A DNA stretch of 64,000 nt from assembly GCA_037013495.1 (NCBI GenBank), contig CM072807.1:34204802-34268801 (forward strand), in the 5' to 3' direction. The stretch comes from Hippophae tibetana. Its lineage: Eukaryota > Streptophyta > Magnoliopsida > Rosales > Elaeagnaceae. A program made the position numbers and the translations under genes. The notes beneath the pieces were generated by a model. That model made no database searches. It was not told the DNA's origin and saw nothing but the letters and a program-made list of their open reading frames with translations. Below are positions 1 to 12,430 of this stretch, one piece after another. Within the stretch, counting starts at the first letter, position 1. The number at the start of each line of letters is the position of its first letter.

Positions 1-3000
1 AACAATGAAATAAAATTTCACATGTCAAACAACCCAAAATTAATCAAGGAAATCTGATAAAGTTTTTATTTTATGACAAGAAACTAAACAAAATCTGAAA
101 ACATGAATAATTAGTTAGGTGTAATAATCCATGTGAGTAGCACTTTGGTAATTGATATAATAATTATTATTGAATTATTTTGGGTTTATGTCTTATTATG
201 TAAAGTGATGTTTTCTCATGAAAGAAGAAAAAATGCTCTAAGAGCTTTATAAGAGGAGGCATGGTGTCAAGCTCTCACAATGTGTTAAGTGAGTTATCTA
301 TGAGTTTGAGAATGCTCATAAGACGGGCATTGATTGTGTATGAGGGTGTGTTAATGTCACTTTAAGATAAAGATTCTTAGGGATAGTATCGATACAAAAG
401 GGTCGATATTGCACATGATTCTCACAGTGGAGGCTACACGAGAAGGAATACATATGCTAACGTTTTACTCGATGTGGGCATGTGAAGGTAGCTTCATGGG
501 AACGTGGCATGCCATATGGGAAGTGTTACATAATTAGTGATGCATCGATGAGTAGCAGCATGCTAATAAAGTAGCATTGCAATAAACAAGGCACATTATG
601 AATGTGACAACACCTATGATGGTGATGTCAAGTAGGGATGTGCTTTGGTCAAGGTCTGGCCAAACACTAAGGATCTGTAAGTTTGATAGCATAGAAGTGG
701 GTGACAACATTCTAAGATGAAGGCATTATGTATGAGTTTCGAATTAAAAGAGTTGCTTACTCGGTCAATATATGAGTTTGATTGAATGGAACTTGTTCAT
801 ATGTAAGACACGTTTGCTTGGAGGACTTGAGGATAAGTTGACATGGGTTTTAGCTTGAGTAAAAGAATGTCAAGGAGGAACGAGCATGCATGCATTAGGG
901 GTGCAATAAGAAGTTGGCCTTTAGGCAATGAGTTGGCCCTTAGTGTCAAGTTGCCTATTTAAGGATAAGTATGAAGAGACCCAACAAGATGAATGAGAAG
1001 TCAACTAAGTATTGGTACATTGTTGTATTACTCGATATCAACATTTGTGACTTGCATAGTTGGGTGGGTAATTGTGTGGCATAATGCCTACATGATGAGG
1101 AACCTTACGATGGAGCATGCATCTTGATTGAGCAATCTTGATGTAGGGAAGCAATCATGAAGTCGCGTGTATACGAGACTTGTTAAGAGTAGTTCTCGTT
1201 GGTATTTTCTTAAGAAGAACCAAAGTATTTGGACATGGGTCTTGTTTTAGATTTGAAAGAGAATAGGCTTTCCTTAACTTGAAGAGTCTTAGTGCCTAAC
1301 TGTCAAATTTTTGCTACGCGAACTCCCAAACCGTTACACTAGGCATTGCCTCATTACTAAAAATAAAATAAACAACTTTATTGATTGAAAATAGTGAAGA
1401 AAAATGAAAATAGATCTTTAATACATCAACAATGACCAAACTAAACAAAAATATACTAGGATGGTGGAGTAGAGGCCAACCAAGGGAATATAGGGTTTAG
1501 TAGGCCTAAATGGGTCCAAGAAATATGAAAATCTCACTAGGGTTTCATAATAAAACTAGGGTAATTATATGGTGTTCTTTAAGATTGGAAGAGATTTGGG
1601 TAATCAAATGTTGAAAACTATTAGAATATTTAGGATGTTAGAGTTATAGTCTTTTAGCTTTTACTAGTCACTGGTTTGAGAGAGGTTTTGCAAATTGTAG
1701 AGGTTGAATTTGTTGTTGTCTAATTAAATTGTTGATCCTGTGAGAGTGGAAATAGGACTATTTATAAGTAAAGGGTTGAACTTTTCTTGCTTTAACATCG
1801 ATTATTTTGATTTTTACTAATAAGTGCTAATTATTTGGCCTAACAATTTGGAATGACTATTGAAAAAGATTTTCATCCACAACAATGATATGAAATATCT
1901 CACATTTCTTTACTTAAATAGAATAGACTTGTAAAAAAATGCAAATTTACATACATAGAAAAATAAAGCATAAAATTCACAATTATGATATACCATATAT
2001 AATAAAAAGATCAAATTATTCATAATCTACCAACAAATTAAATAAATATGACTAGTAAAATGGATGATGACTTCAAAAGAGCTCTACCAACCTCAGCCAA
2101 CAATCTCACGAAACTTTTGACAACTTCAACGATGACCTCGTTGAACCTCCAACAAACTTTAGTGTAGCCTCGATTGAACCTCCTATGAATTTTACCAGTG
2201 ACCCTATAAGACATCAAACGAACTTCATCGATGACCTTATTGGAGCTCCAGTAACCATTTATGTAAGGCTTCATTCATTTTGAAATATTATGTGTTGAAG
2301 TCAATTTTTTGTCCTCGTGTTCTTTGCTTTTTTTTAGTTTAGAATATGAAAAATAAGGGACAATGATATCGAGTGGTGTCAAATCCACTCTAATGGTTAA
2401 TTCATCTTTCCTATAATTGACAGAGAAAGCTAGAGCTTATAAAGAAAAATAGAAAGCGCACACTAAAAGATGAAATTGAAGCCTATTTATAGGCTTAAGG
2501 TATGAGCAATATTATAATATTATATTAATTAAATAATATATTTAATTTAGGAATAATGAACATTATGGAAGAATATTCCTTGAAGATGCTTTCTTATTTG
2601 ATTTAAACCATATGCTGATTGTGACTGATTGAGCATTGATTGCATGCTGACCGTTGATAATTAACCATTCAAATTGTGACATGGACTAATGATTCTTTGC
2701 CATGCCTACCTGACACAAGTCCTCCCAAAATTATCCTCAGAAGTCTACTTGGCCATCTCTAGTGAGCAAAGAGGTCTAAGTGTGTAATTAGAGTACATGG
2801 GGAGATTAGGTGTAGTTGTTGATTTTCAAAAGTTCTATAGTTGATACCTTAGTTTGAGTGGCATGATACAAGCTTTAGATAAAGAGCTTCCTAATGGTAT
2901 GTCCCTTTCTTGAATCTGACCTTCAAATTTTGAAATGCAAGTAGCCAAATTTGCAAAGGTCAATTGTTGTTATGAACAAGAGATGGATAGACTATTCTGG

Positions 3001-5170
3001 TAGGCTGATTGGTTGATCAACCAATTGAATGATCGACTTACTGGTCAGAAGCCTCTAGGTTTAAGAATCTTAGAATCTATCTCGATATCAATAGAATTGA
3101 AGGCCTTATGTTTTTATGGGCTAGTTTTTGCCAACCAGAATTGAAGACTTTTGTAACCACTCTCCTTATGACGTATGTAGGCACATGCTACGTTTGATGG
3201 AGCCCAAATATTTGTGGTAAGTATATCATACAATGAGCTTTCTAGTGGTTTTCTCATATTTCTCATACGATTTATTATCTTAAGATATGATTGTAATTGT
3301 TTTATGGGGCAATGATTGGTTAATATACCTATATGGTCTATCTAGATGCTTTTCATGGTTGGTATATTTACTACTCTTTGTCTTAGTTTTTCCTATATTA
3401 ATCCCATTAAGTTTGACCCTTGAAATTTTTTAGAATAAGATAAAAAATTCTCTAAGTTTTGGGTGATCTACTTTGTAGAGGGTTGCTTTTTGGAGTCCCC
3501 TTAGAGTTTTCCAAGACTCTAAAGGAATTTTTTTCCCAAATGTTTCTAGGTGCCTATCTAATAACAATTATGTCTAGATCTTGGATTGATACCATCTAAT
3601 ATTCTATGTATATGTTATCTCTTTATTCCTCTATACCTGGAGTTGACCGGTTTAGTCTACTATACAATTTTGATCCAAGCATAGGTTAGATTATAGAATA
3701 GTATAATTAATACCATTCTAGATCCCTAACTGTGTAATAATCACCTATTTTAGTCGACCAAGACCTGGTTCATTCTATCATCCTTGAAATTCCAAAGGTG
3801 ATGCTCTTATGTAGGATATTGATGGAAAATACTCTGGATATGCATCATCATTGGATGTAGAAGGGTGAGCATAGGCAAAGTGTAAAGACTGGGTGTATAG
3901 AAGTGCACTTCGTCGATAATAATCCTTTGGTTGCATAGAAGTACATCTCAATGACAAATAATTTTCTTGGCACAAGTCTAGTTCCTGAATCATGAAGGAA
4001 AACTAAGATTTGCAAAAAAAATGCAAGTGGGAGTGTGAAGACCTTTTTATTTCACATATTCTAGTTAGATATCTTCTGGATAGCCAAGCTGAAATCCTAT
4101 GGTTGAACCCTAGCCAAGCTAGCTCTGGTCAATTATACTTTAGGTATTTGTTGTTGAATTTTGAGTGTATCCATGTTGAAGTAGGTGTTTCTATAAATCC
4201 TACCCTTTTGGAGCTAAAGTAGCTCCCATCCCCCCATTGTGGGAGACAATGTTTTTGAAGGTGATAGTCTAAAGTTGATGTGGCTCTAAACCTTCCTAAG
4301 TTTTTTATTGCAAAATACTTAGTACGTAGTGAGATTTTGGATCATTTCATACTAAGAACATCTTGAATCAATTGTGTAGTGAACATTTGATTCTAGATTC
4401 CAGTTTTACTTATATACTTCTATGTGAAGATTTACCCTACTGAAGGTAGTTGGATCTAAATAAGTGGGATAGTGCTCTAATTCTCCAAAAAATTAGATGA
4501 TGAGGACACCAAGTTGATGTGCTCGCAAGGCATTGACTGGTCGTAGTTATGATGGTTCTTGGATACACTTTGGTTGAACACTTTTCATTTTCCTAGATCC
4601 AATATACTTCATTCTCATAAGACCTATCATAGTACGATGACTCTCTACTTTGTAGAGACAAATTTAAATAATTTGATCATCTTCTAATCACCAAGTGTGC
4701 TCTAGATTAACAAACATCAGATGTGGTCTAGATCCATAGTCAACTAATATGGTATGGATCTATAGTCATTAGGTATGGTATATATGTTGACAACCTAGAT
4801 CCATAATTTAGAGGATGGTGAGCTAGGTGATGTGACCTACAAGGTAGCTTATCTAGATATTGCAGCATATAAAGTAGTAATCAATAAAGTCTACATTAGC
4901 CTAAGTGGCGGCATCCTAAATCATGGGACATGAAAGACAATATTTTAGAAAGCTTAATTTTGGAGACAATGTTCTAGATACCCCAACCCTTTAGGGTTTG
5001 ATCTTTCGTACTGAGGCCTAATCTTTTTTCGTGCATGAATCTCTACTCTCTCTTGGAACGATGTCTATCTAATAGATGTTGGGTTCATAGTGCATCCTTT
5101 TCTTAATAGATGTCCATAGTAGAGCTTGCAACATCATCAGTATGGCTGTCATAACTTGATTGTGCATATG
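1..5170. other. unassigned non-genic sequence
   Basis: No reading frame here resembles a known protein, and the open frames are short and isolated. The GC content looks somewhat higher than in the AT-rich tracts further on, and TGA, TAG and CATG-type words are frequent, as in old methylated transposon sequence that has lost C to T. I found no terminal repeats or target duplications that would classify it. It ends at the TCTAG duplication that flanks the LTR element starting at 5176. An 18 bp perfect palindrome lies at 3008-3025. Confidence 0.5.
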
Positions 5171-5175
5171 TCTAG

Positions 5176-7052
5176 TGATAAGCGAAAACCGACATCGTCG
5201 ATTCTTATCAATACTTTGGTTTTAATATTTATAAAACTCTCGCAAGTGCACGAATCATTTCGAAGAAAATGATAAGTATACTCCCAAGGTCGATCTAAGG
5301 AAGGAATGTGTGTGGTTTTTAATTTATTATTCAAACTTTTAAAAACGAAATTAAATCCTAAACATCCTGTCACGATATTTTGGGGTTTTGTGTTTTTAAT
5401 CTACTTACATTAAAATAAACAAAGATTCAATAAACATTTATGCAAATTTTATCATTTATAATGGCGGAGGATTTATGGATATAATAACTAAGTTAATTAT
5501 GCTTGCTCATATTATCTAGGTTATTAAAGATATAAATTGATATTTTATTGATTCTCTCTTTTTTATATGAATACCATCTTTGGTGGGGTTAGATATTCTT
5601 TGTTAACTAAACAAATCAACTAACACCTATGGGTGGGGTTGATAACCAATATGCTTAATTAAATTAATTCCTTTTTCTAAGAGATTGAAAATGAACCATT
5701 TAAATGCCACCTTTGGTGGGGTTAGACAGTTTAAACTTTATTCAAGGTGTCCAAATTAAACCTAAGAATTTAGTTATCCGAGTACTAATTTTCAAGTTTT
5801 AAAACCACTACCGAAAACATGTTGTCAATACATTTTAGATAATAATTCTTATAAAAACTTTTGAAATAGAGCTTCACTCTAACTACCGGGCGATTGTACC
5901 ATCAAATAAAAGAGTACTACTCTAAATCAGACCGGATAACTAAACCTTAAAATCTAATTTTCAGGTTCAAGTTTGTAATGAAAAATAATATATTTCTCTC
6001 TAACATTCTTATTATAAAATCATGAATAAAAATAAAATCAATTCATTTTAGAGATTTTTACCTATTTAATATTTCGCAAGCATAACAACGTTATTATTAC
6101 ATCATGTTTACTAAACAGCCAGCACAGTTAAATTTAACCACAGACAAATTAAATATAACATGTAAGAATAAAGCATAAAAATAACTCTAAGAAAATAAAA
6201 TCCTTACAGAACTTCGACGCTATCCCCGTTGCTGGAAAACCTCCAAGCGGAATTTGCACTCCCATTTATTGAATCAAAAAGCTAAAAAATTACAAAAACA
6301 TAACTAGTTCTTCCCAAAGAGGAAAGAACTCTAAAACTAAGAGAAATTAACTAAAAACTAAAAAAAACTAAAAAAAACTAAAAATCTAAGAAAAGAGAGA
6401 AAGAAAGAAGAGAGAAGTGTGTTTTGAAGTGAAAGGAAGAGAGGTATTTATAGGTGAGGATGGAGAGAAAAAATGAGTAAAAAAAATGTAAAAACGCGTA
6501 ATGAAAATACTGAGGTCATTGATGACGTCATGGGGGCGGCTGCACGTGAAAAATGGGGCGAAAAGGCGTCGGCGCGCGCGGAAGGACTGCTGAGCGCGCA
6601 GGGGCGTGCGCATGAACAGTAGCCATGCGCTGGGGTGCGCGCAGATTTGGAGGAGGGCGCGTGCTGGGGAGCGCGGACGTGGGCTTGGGCGCGCGCAGCT
6701 GGGCGGTGGTGCGCGCGGGATGGGGCGCGCGGGATGGGGCACGCGGCTGGGCAGCTGGGCGCGATTTTCTCCTTTTTGACCTTTTTGACCCATTTTGTCC
6801 AATTTTTCCATATTTGTTTACCTTTCCCCATTTATTTATTAATATATTTGTGATGTATTGCTTCAAGTATTCCTCTTTGAGTCTTTAAGTTACGTTTTTA
6901 AGCCAAAATACCTGAAAAATAATAAAAATACCCGCGATTCCGAAAAAGATAAATTTTTATAAATATATGATAAAACATATAAATATATATATTTTTAATC
7001 AATTAATGTGCATAAAATCATGGTTATTTTAGTACTTTTTGAGCACTCATCA
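5176..7052 (-). repeat. family A 3' LTR (1877 bp)
   Basis: The LTR is collinear with the solo LTR at 13242-15091 over its whole length. On the minus strand it holds, in order, the TGATGAGTGC start, a CpG-rich block (about 6560-6770), a G-box CACGTG (6543-6548), a palindromic TGACGTCA (6523-6530), a TATAAATA box near 6445-6453, an AATAAA signal near 6267-6274 and a U5 of about 1.1 kb. The conserved start hairpin AGTGCT/AGCACT is broken here (AGTACT). The 3' end reads TATCA rather than CATCA. Confidence 0.85.
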
Positions 7053-9080
7053 CAACCCCCAACCAGCTTCTTGCTAGTCCCTTAGCAAGAGAAGCGATAA
7101 AAACTAAAAATTAAACTATCCTAAATCACTTTCGTGGATTGAAACGGTTGCATTTAGCCTATGCAACAAGCCTTTAAACCCCTAGGTTGCCCTAGCGGAC
7201 GAGTTTGAGTCTCGTGAGGGTTTTCAGTAATGATACCCACAAACATTGAACTAAATATAAAAATCAAAAGAAACAATAAAAACAATTAAATCAAAAACTA
7301 AAATTACAACAAAATCAAAAATTAATTTAAGAATAAAAGAAAACAACATATCACAAAAATGTCTCATACTTTTTTCATCTCCTTTAAGATCATAATTAAA
7401 ATCTCAAGCATAAGTTATTTTAATCTCTTTAAACAATCATGATTTATTATAATAATTAGTCGAAAATCATTTTCATATTTCATATCAAAAATGTATCAAT
7501 TTAATTTTACCCAATTTCAGTGTCATGAATCAGAATTCGCTTCGACTCTATTCCTCACAAGTCAATACTCTCAAAACACTGAATCCTATGGGTTCAAACA
7601 CTCATACTAATTTATATGCGAAAGAGTTGATGTATAGAAATGAACTAATATGTTCGCATATGTATAAAGAATAAAGGCTCAAAGTGTTATTTTAACATTG
7701 ATCTCATGAAAGGAATCGAATGTATAAATTATAAAGATATCATATATAAAAATTATTTTCATGCATAAATCAAACTCATTAAGAAAGAATTTCAAGATAT
7801 ATGCTTTTTACAAATGAAGAAATTGCAATGACTTTTTAGGGAATTACTTCCTATATCTTTTTGTAATTACCTGTACTCACAACTTTGTAGGCAATGTGGG
7901 TCATAGTATATAGATGATACTATTTTTTTTTATCTCTCTATTTTTTTTCTGTAGATATTTTTCAATATATGTATTTTTTAGAGAGTCAACCCATGTACAG
8001 ATTGTACATTTTTTTGGATTTTGGTGAGTGGTTAATTTTGTGGCTTTTCTGTTTGATCTTGGTTTAGGTAACCCCAGATATGTCTTTTTGTTTTTGTAGC
8101 AGTCATGCATAAATGAGATATAAGCATATACTATCAATTTCTACTCAAATCATTTAATCTAAGCGAAAATAATAATAAAAAATATATGATACTCTATTAA
8201 GATGAGAAAAAATTCATACATTCAATGCTAATACCTATAGAGATCATCTAAAAATTTGAATAAATAAGAAATGTGTTTGGAGTAGAAAAAATATATATTT
8301 CACTCTCGAATAAAAAAAATTAGGCTCAAATTATATCTCACAAGGGTAGTCTCCACTAAAAAAAATTCATAACCACCGATTTTGGGTTTAATATAATTTC
8401 CACATTTTATCAAGAAATACTATTTATGACAAAAACTAACTAACTATCAAAAATAATTACAAAATATTTCATGATATGTTTTCAAAAATTAATCTAACAG
8501 TACAAAAGACTTAACTATTTACTTAAATTTGATTTAAAGAAATGATAAATTTTTGTGAGAAAATATTTTTTTTTTAAATTGTTAAATCTTTTTTTTCTAA
8601 TTAAGCATGGTAACTTTTCACCACCCCCAACCTAAAACTTACATTGTCCTCAATGTAACAACTGTAAATTAAAGATAAAGAGAAAAGAGAAGAAAAATTA
8701 CCTATTTCTTGAGAATGTGTAAGTAGTAATGGAGAAATACAGGTGCATCCATCATATTCATCATTAAAGTGTATATAGACAGATCGTTGTAAACTTCTAA
8801 CATCTCAACAAATATTTTTAGTTTTAACAATTTAAAAATTATTAAACTAAAATAAACAATAAAATTAAGTAAATAAAATAAATAACAGAAAATTATCTAA
8901 AATGATGGGTTGCCTCCCATCGAGCGCTTAGTTTAACGTCTTCGCAAGATGTAACTTGGGGATTGCCTTTTAAGTAAACTCAATGTCCCCTCATCATGGA
9001 GTCAATCATACCTACATCTAGGTGCAAATCAAATAATTAAGGCATCAAAACACAATTGTACCTAGATCAAGCAAAGAAAC
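7053..9080 (-). other. non-coding interior of family A element
   Basis: No frame encodes gag, protease, reverse transcriptase or integrase. The part next to the LTR (7053-7250) recurs at 15513-15740 and 55139-55340, always directly beside an LTR start, so it is a conserved 3' interior shared by families A, B and C. Near 8610-8660 the minus strand reads CATTGAGGACAATG followed by a TTGGGGGTGGTG tract, and near 8905-8960 there is a conserved block around GGGTTGCCTCCCAT. Both resemble 3' non-coding sequence of plant Tat/Athila-type elements, as far as I recall. Confidence 0.6.
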
Positions 9081-9657
9081 TATAGGTGAGGATGGAGAGA
9101 AAAAATGAGTAAAAAAAATGTAAAAATGCGTAATGGAAATGCTGAGGTCATTGATGACGTCATGGTGGCGGCTGCACGTGAAAAATGGGGCGAAAAGTCA
9201 TCGATGCGCACGGAAGGGCTGGTGGGCGCGCAGGGGCGCGCGCGTGAACAGTAGCCATGCGCTGGGGTGCGCGCAGATTTGGAGGAGGGCGCGCGCTGGG
9301 GCGTGCCGATGTGGGCTTGGGCGCGCGCGGGATGGGGCACGCGGCTAGGCAGCTGGGCGCGATTTCCCCTTTTTGACATTTTTGACCTTTTTGACCCATT
9401 TTGTCCAATTTTTCCATATTTTTTGACCTTTCCCCATTTATTTATTAATATATTTGTGATGTATTGCTTCAAGTATTCCTCTTTGAGTCTTTAAGTTACG
9501 TTTTTAAGCCAAAATACCTGAAAAACAATAAAAATACCCGGGTTCCAAAAAAGACAAATTTATATAAATATATGATAAAACATATAAATATATATATTTT
9601 TAATCAATTAATGTACATAAAATCATGGTTGTTTTAGTGCTTTTTGAGCACTCATCA
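9081..9657 (-). repeat. family A 5' LTR, truncated (577 bp)
   Basis: This matches the first third of the family A LTR (compare 6449-7052) and stops right at the TATA box region (TATAGGTGAGG at 9081). The remaining U5, about 1.3 kb, is missing, probably through a deletion that also removed the primer-binding site. It keeps the TGACGTCA palindrome (9155-9162), the G-box CACGTG (9175-9180) and an intact start hairpin. Its CpG-rich block (about 9185-9365) is shorter than and differs in sequence from the one in the 3' LTR. Confidence 0.85.
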
Positions 9658-9705
9658 TCTAGCCTCTAGGTACATTTATTAGTAGGGAAAATTCAGGTAC
9701 AATAT

Positions 9706-12430
9706 TGATAAGTACTTGAAAATCACGCTTACATTGTAATTTTTCAAAATTAATTAAGAGAATTTGATTTTAATATTGTATTTTTATTTAATTATGTTGT
9801 AAAATGTGTTTTCAAAATCACGAGATATATTTTGATATATTTAAGGTATTTTGGTCGTTAAAAAAGATATAAATGAAAGAGTTAATGTTGAAGGCAAGTG
9901 TCCAAAGAAACAAGAATTGAATATTCATCCTCTGAGATGTTAAATGTCTAACATTGAAGGGTTTATATGCCATTTTGATATGTAAATTACATTAGATTTG
10001 TATCAATGGGCATGGTTGAAGAAAAACAATCACACGTTGAGGCATTGATCGCCACACGCAAAGTATGTACAATGAATACACAAGTATACATATCGTAACA
10101 AGTATTAGAAACTAATTTTTGAAACTAAAAAATATATCAATTTTTTTGTGTTTTTATATTTGAAGGAAGAAAAATTAAAATAACTAAATGTAAATAACAA
10201 TAATTAATTAAATCAAATTTGGTAACTAAAAAGATATATGAAAAAATATATAAGAATAATTAATTTCCCAATTTTCTAAACATGTGAATCAGTGAAATCC
10301 CTTCAATATAATTATCAATTAATTACATGATCAATTGAATCTAACCTAGCATGTATTCCTCTCTCAAGTAAACTACATATCATATAGTAATTAATTTAAT
10401 CACTCTCATACCAATTAAATTTCATACTACTCATTAAGTTCATTAATTATGGATCACATATGTAAGAATCATACATTTTTCCCTAAAAACTATGCATGTT
10501 ATTTAATCAAGACAAACAATTAAATAATTATCTCAAATCTATTTAATTACTTCTATAGATAAATTATTGGTCAAACAATTGATAACATACAAATCAAATT
10601 AAATAGTATAATTAAATTATAATTATAATTGGAGTAAAATATTAAATTATCACATGGCGAAATTGGGTTCATAAGATCCCTAGATTAATAAATTAATTAC
10701 ATATAATTATGTTCATAAAGCTCACATTTTTTATAAAGAAAGATATAAAAATTGATAAAGAAAAGAGGAGAAAAAAAAATACAATCAATTTCTTAAATTG
10801 TAAAATTAATCTTCTCTTGAATCTCCACCAAAATTATGTCTTTTCCTGAAGTTTTCTATATTTCTCTCTCTTTTTAGCTCCAAAAATGACCAAAATTATG
10901 TTAATGGAGGCAAATTAGGGTTTATGGAGTGATTAAGGGCTTAAATAAAGCTCAAGTGTGATCTAGACCATCAGATCAGCTTCAAATCAAGGGCTACAAT
11001 CAAGCAAAGCTGATAGTTCTAGTCAATCATAGCGCGACACGTGGCATCAAAAATTTACTGGGCAAATCAGGGAGCGACGTGTGGTAGGAGAGACCGGTCA
11101 CAGTCAACGCTTGCTGAGTTAGCAACACGGGATGCGATGTGATTCATAGAGATGAATGGTGTGGCGCACGGGTGGAATGTGCGGAGCAATAGCGTAGAAA
11201 CACGTGGCATGTCACGTTGACCAATTTTCGAATTCGAATTGAACATCATATTGAAAAATGACATGTGTTTTGTCCTCCTCACATGCGGTATAATGTGATT
11301 CACTCTCCGTACTTGTGTGGCGTCCTTGTGGCTTGCCCAGTCAATTCCTATGCTTGCGTGGCATGCCATATGGTAGCTCCTGATTGGTCCTACGTTAAAG
11401 ATTCATAAAAAATCCAAAAAATCCCAAAAAATATATTTTCACCTCTTTTCACTAAAAAGTTTATATTTTAATATTTTTGACCTCAAAAATACTATTTATT
11501 AAATAAAATAAGTAAATATTAAGTAAAAAAGTGCACTAATGACTCTATTTTATAGAGTCATCAGGCATCACAAAATCAATCTTGCGACATTGAGGCCACA
11601 TGTTTCACTATGGATTTTTAAAAATGAGTTAATGCCAAGACATCAAAAATTCAATGTTGTGGCAATGTGGACATGAACTTACTATGAGGTTAGAAAATTG
11701 TATCATGCCACGACATATATTGAATGATGCGACCCATGCTTCATTTACTCAAGTGTACACCTCAGTTCCAATTTTCTTTTGCACTCTTTTCCCCTCAAAA
11801 CCTGGAATTATAAATAGATTAATTAGAGTTGTTAATAAATGAAGTTGTGACTGGAGGCAAGGAAAGGACATAAAAAGAAAATTTGGAAAGTTGGAGAAAA
11901 GATTCATTGACATCAATCCTAAGATTTCTACTCCTTTCTTTTATTGTTCTCATGAATATTTTTATGAATGATTTCAAAGTACTAGATATGTATTGCAATT
12001 AATTAGTAAAATCTCTTATGTTCTCATCTCTTATGTTTAATTATGTATTTAATTCAATGTTTTAATATCAATTTAGATTTTCTTGATCAATTAATTATAA
12101 AATTAAATAATTAGGTTGATTATTAATTCAACAATAATTTTAGTCGGTTAGATATGTAAATGCTTAATTAATTTAAATAAATAGTGATTAATTACTTTGT
12201 AATGTGAATTGATACTTAAGATAATTAAACGAGTTTATGTATTTAACATTGATCCAATATACTTCCTAAAATTAAATGCTTCTTGATGCGTTCAAAAGAA
12301 AAATCAATTAAAACCTTGTTTTAAATTGCTTAAAATGTCGTAGTTTAGTATATAGCAATCTAAAGTCTTTTCAATAGAGGATTTTAGAAAATAACTCTTA
12401 TTTACGAAAATATGAAGGTTCTATTGTGGT
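9706..12430 (+). repeat. family C LTR, plus orientation, interrupted by a family D solo LTR
   Basis: It starts TGATAAGTACTTGAAAATCA at 9706 and runs to 10045, is interrupted by the family D solo LTR (10046-11563), and resumes at 11569. The stretch 11880-12420 is the reverse complement relative of 12560-13080, the family C copy in the opposite orientation. The outer boundary near 12430 is approximate. No open frame of note is present. A TATAAATAG-like box lies near 11809-11817. Confidence 0.6.
10046..11563 (-). repeat. family D solo LTR with GGCAT target duplication (1518 bp)
   Basis: On the minus strand the element begins TGATGACTCT at 11563 and ends GGCGATCA at 10046. GGCAT lies directly outside both ends (10041-10045 and 11564-11568), so this is an intact insertion unit with TG...CA termini and no interior, that is, a solo LTR. 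The first bases form a hairpin (arms GACTCTAT and ATAGAGTC). A second, diverged copy lies at 56659-58030. The 100-codon open frame inside it (11067-11369) has a counterpart in the other copy but reads like LTR sequence, not like a known protein. Confidence 0.85.

Larger units (their letters stand above)
5176..9657 (-). mobile_element. family A LTR retrotransposon, non-coding, 5' LTR truncated
   Basis: Read on the minus strand, the element begins TGATGAGTGC at 9657 and ends ...TATCA at 5176. The five bases outside both ends are identical, TCTAG at 5171-5175 and 9658-9662, which is the target duplication of a single LTR-element insertion. It has a truncated 5' LTR (9081-9657), an interior of about 2 kb without coding potential (7053-9080) and a full 3' LTR (5176-7052). 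The interior just before the 3' LTR has a purine-rich GGTTGGGGGTTG that can serve as the polypurine tract. No gag or pol is visible, so it is a deleted or LARD-like non-autonomous copy. Interior motifs recall the non-coding 3' part of Ty3/gypsy Tat/Athila elements; that lineage call is from memory and tentative. Confidence 0.85.

Noticed and set aside
6386-6888. Overlapping open frames of 70-140 codons rich in Ala, Arg, Pro
   Set aside because: They are by-products of the CpG-rich LTR block, open in several frames on both strands at once and not conserved between LTR copies.
9080-9494. Similar Ala/Arg/Pro-rich frames in the truncated LTR
   Set aside because: Same block, different sequence, no common protein; no reason to call a gene.
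11067-11369. 100-codon frame alignable with 56855-57151
   Set aside because: Both lie in the GC-richer part of family D LTRs. Conservation is at DNA level, many differences change amino acids, and no domain is recognised.
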